Shown here piece after piece: positions 62,491 through 64,000 of a DNA stretch of 64,000 nucleotides. Both the position numbers and the translations under genes were made by a program. How positions within the stretch are numbered: the first letter of the stretch is position 1; every line of letters starts with the position of its first letter. The notes beneath the pieces were generated by a model, which was not told where the DNA came from, ran no database searches, and saw only the letters and a list, made by a program, of their open reading frames with translations. Where the stretch lies: contig NZ_BMKU01000004.1 of NCBI RefSeq assembly GCF_014644495.1, positions 314,948-378,947 of the forward strand. Direction: 5' to 3'. The stretch is from Pseudarthrobacter polychromogenes (lineage in GTDB: Bacteria > Actinomycetota > Actinomycetes > Actinomycetales > Micrococcaceae).

Positions 62491-62735
62491 CGGGTGACGC
62501 TTCCCGCTCCCGCCCCACGGGGGCGGGAAGCGACCGCCGTCGGGCCAGGTCCGGCGAGGATTTTGACATCATTATTGGGTTCCTCGGCTTCTGGGCCCTG
62601 GTCCTGTTCGTGGTCACCCTCTGGATGGAGGTGACGGCCCAACCTGCACTCGGCTGGGCATTGGGCCTGCTGGCAACGCTGCTGGCGCTGTACGGCATGG
62701 TGCGGCTCCGGCGCCGCCTGCCCGACCGGAGGTAG
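62487..62735 (+). CDS. Small membrane protein of the sugar ABC operon
   Basis: An 82-residue protein with a basic N-terminal 25 residues and two membrane helices (IIIGFLGFWALVLFVVTLWM and LGWALGLLATLLALYGMV). GTG start in the permease stop shows it is made with the transporter. I recognise no named family. Its TAG lies in the left arm of the following hairpin. Confidence 0.75.
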   Translation: MTGDASRSRPTGAGSDRRRARSGEDFDIIIGFLGFWALVLFVVTLWMEVTAQPALGWALGLLATLLALYGMVRLRRRLPDRR

Positions 62736-62775
62736 CACTCCCGGCAGTACGGCCGGGAGTGTTACCTCCGGTCGG
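62722..62775 (+). terminator. 24-bp hairpin after the sugar ABC operon
   Basis: Arms 62722-62745 and 62752-62775 pair over 24 bases with one G-T pair around a 6-base loop. The stop codon of the small gene (62733-62735) is inside the left arm. There is no T-tract, so it may be an attenuator or message-stabilising stem rather than a classical terminator. Confidence 0.75.
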
Positions 62776-62875
62776 CAGGTAACACTGCGATGCAAGCCGG
62801 CGCCCGAAATACCATTGCAGGGGGCATCGCACAGAAGCAGGGCGCATGCCTGCAGGGAGTATATGAGGGGACACC

Positions 62876-63928
62876 GTGGCACGCACAAGTGAAAGGTCTC
62901 AACGGGGCGGCCACAGCGGGGTCAGCATTGAAGACGTGGCGGCAGCCGCGGGCGTGTCCACCGCCACCGTGTCCCGGGCGGTACGGGGACTGCCCCGGGT
63001 GTCACCGGCAACGCGGCAAAAGATCCTCGAAGTGGCTGGAGACCTGGGCTATGTGGCCTCCAGCTCGGCCTCGGGCCTTGCCACAGGCCGGACCAAGACC
63101 ATCGGGGTGCTGGCGCCTTTTGTAAGCCGGTGGTTCTTTTCCAAGGCCATCGAAGGCGCGGACCGGGAGCTGCACGCCCGCAACTACAACCTGTCCCTGT
63201 TCAACCTGGGCGGGCACGGCAGCAACCGGGAACGGCTCTTCAGCAAGACCATGGTCTACAAACAGATCGATGCGCTGCTGGTCCTGTGTATGGCGCTGAC
63301 CCATGAGGAACTCGAGCATCTGCAGAAAATCGACATACCCCTGGTGGTGGTGGGCGGCCACGTCGAGGAATGCGCCTACATCGGGATAGACGACTACGCG
63401 GCAGCCTCCACCGCCGTCCGCCACCTGATCGACCTGGGCCACCGGGATATTGCACTGCTGCACGGCGACGACGAGACGGACCTGAACTTCGACGTCCCCC
63501 GCGTCCGCATCCTGGCGTTCAAGGACGTGATGACGGCGGCCGGGCTTCCCACCCGGCCTGAATGGGATGAATGGGGCGACTTCACGGTCCGCAGCGGCCA
63601 GGCCGCTTTCCGCCGGCTCTGGTCCAAACCGGGGACCAAACCCACCGCCATCTTCTGTGCCTCGGATGAGATGGCCATGGGCGTGATCTTCGAAGCTTCC
63701 CGCCTCGGGGTCCGGGTGCCGGAAGACCTGTCCGTCGTGGGAATCGACAACCATGATTTCGCTGAGGCCGTGGGCCTGACAACGGTGGGCCAGCGGCCCG
63801 ACGAGCAGGCCGAGCTGGCTACCAAGATGCTCCTTGATGAACTGGACGGGCAGGTTGGATCGGTCCAGTCCGCCGTCGCGCCCCACGAACTGATTGTCAG
63901 AAGGACGACGGCGCCGCCACAGTCCTAG
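62876..63928 (+). CDS. LacI-family transcriptional regulator
   Basis: A 350-residue regulator with an N-terminal helix-turn-helix (about residues 14-60: SIEDVAAAAGVSTATVSRAVRGLPRVSPATRQKIL) and a periplasmic-binding-protein-like sugar domain (TIGVLAPFVSRWFFSKAIEG; LSVVGIDNHDFAEAVGLTT). GTG start. It lies 140 bases after the operon. It probably represses the ABC operon and GH13 gene through the site at 59155, and perhaps levansucrase through 53076, with a glucoside as inducer. Confidence 0.92.
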   Translation: MARTSERSQRGGHSGVSIEDVAAAAGVSTATVSRAVRGLPRVSPATRQKILEVAGDLGYVASSSASGLATGRTKTIGVLAPFVSRWFFSKAIEGADRELHARNYNLSLFNLGGHGSNRERLFSKTMVYKQIDALLVLCMALTHEELEHLQKIDIPLVVVGGHVEECAYIGIDDYAAASTAVRHLIDLGHRDIALLHGDDETDLNFDVPRVRILAFKDVMTAAGLPTRPEWDEWGDFTVRSGQAAFRRLWSKPGTKPTAIFCASDEMAMGVIFEASRLGVRVPEDLSVVGIDNHDFAEAVGLTTVGQRPDEQAELATKMLLDELDGQVGSVQSAVAPHELIVRRTTAPPQS

Positions 63929-64000
63929 CTGTACTGCCCAGGGACGTTGGTTCGGTGAATGTGATGACTCGCTGGAGTCGTTGAGCCAAAGGTGAGGACC
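63929..64000. other. Window end, no gene visible
   Basis: The last 72 bases follow the LacI stop. I see no open frame or hairpin I would support. Confidence 0.5.

Noticed and set aside
1..64000. CRISPR arrays, insertion sequences, phage genes or an origin
   Set aside because: No regularly spaced repeats, transposase or integrase motifs, or clusters of DnaA boxes were seen. The tRNA cluster shows no flanking integrase or partial tRNA repeat.

Overview
The window looks like a chromosomal segment of a high-GC, Gram-positive actinobacterium of the Arthrobacter/Pseudarthrobacter type (Micrococcaceae). This is inferred from base composition, frequent GTG/TTG starts, dense 4-bp ATGA/GTGA overlaps, a Tct citrate-type transporter with a CitA/CitB-like two-component system, a GH68 levansucrase, and an IclR-linked hut locus. 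I see no insertion sequence, phage gene, plasmid function, CRISPR array or rRNA.

Region 1 (1-2.6 kb): the end of a charged repeat protein, an NAD-dependent epimerase and a SigB/SigF-type sigma factor. Region 2 (2.76-12.6 kb) is the most distinctive block. Eight genes, six joined by 4-bp overlaps, and then a second HldE-like gene encode the chemistry of ADP-heptose synthesis: a GmhB-like phosphatase, a GmhA-like isomerase and two HldE-like kinase/adenylyltransferases. With them are a GT9 heptosyltransferase-like enzyme, two more glycosyltransferases, an SDR and an aldehyde dehydrogenase. No HldD epimerase is present. This is an unusual pathway for an organism without LPS.

Region 3 (12.6-21 kb): small catabolic/regulatory pairs (LysR/3-hydroxybutyrate dehydrogenase, HxlR/NmrA-like reductase), a quinone oxidoreductase, and a DUF1538 membrane protein - PII-like protein - CBS protein operon whose PII gene is frameshifted. 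Region 4 (21-34.8 kb): histidine utilisation (hutR-like, hutU, hutH, and distally hutG). Between hutH and hutG lie two small hypothetical genes, an FAA-family hydrolase, and tctCBA-usp divergent from its two-component system. Two matching palindromes upstream of hutR and hutG suggest one IclR-type regulon.

Region 5 (35-50.2 kb): transporters and stress functions. These are a CPA1 antiporter, a purine permease, a CopC-like protein, a double-domain Usp next to a rifampin-phosphotransferase-like PEP enzyme, a LolA-like protein with an ABC exporter, a CDF metal exporter, a minimal zincin, a DMT exporter and a PHP-domain protein. Three tRNA genes (Glu, Asp, Phe) follow.

Region 6 (51-64 kb): a BCCT osmolyte transporter with a repeated charged tail, levansucrase, a five-gene Asp23/AmaP envelope-stress operon, and a GH13 alpha-glucosidase divergent from a sugar ABC operon that is followed by a LacI regulator. 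LacI-type operators lie in the GH13/ABC intergenic region and upstream of levansucrase. The GH13 reading frame has no normal start codon for its conserved N-terminus.

Several intergenic palindromes carry the stop codons of the genes that flank them. One of them, TCGATTGCTCCGTAACTGTC and its complement, occurs twice and looks like a dispersed palindromic repeat.
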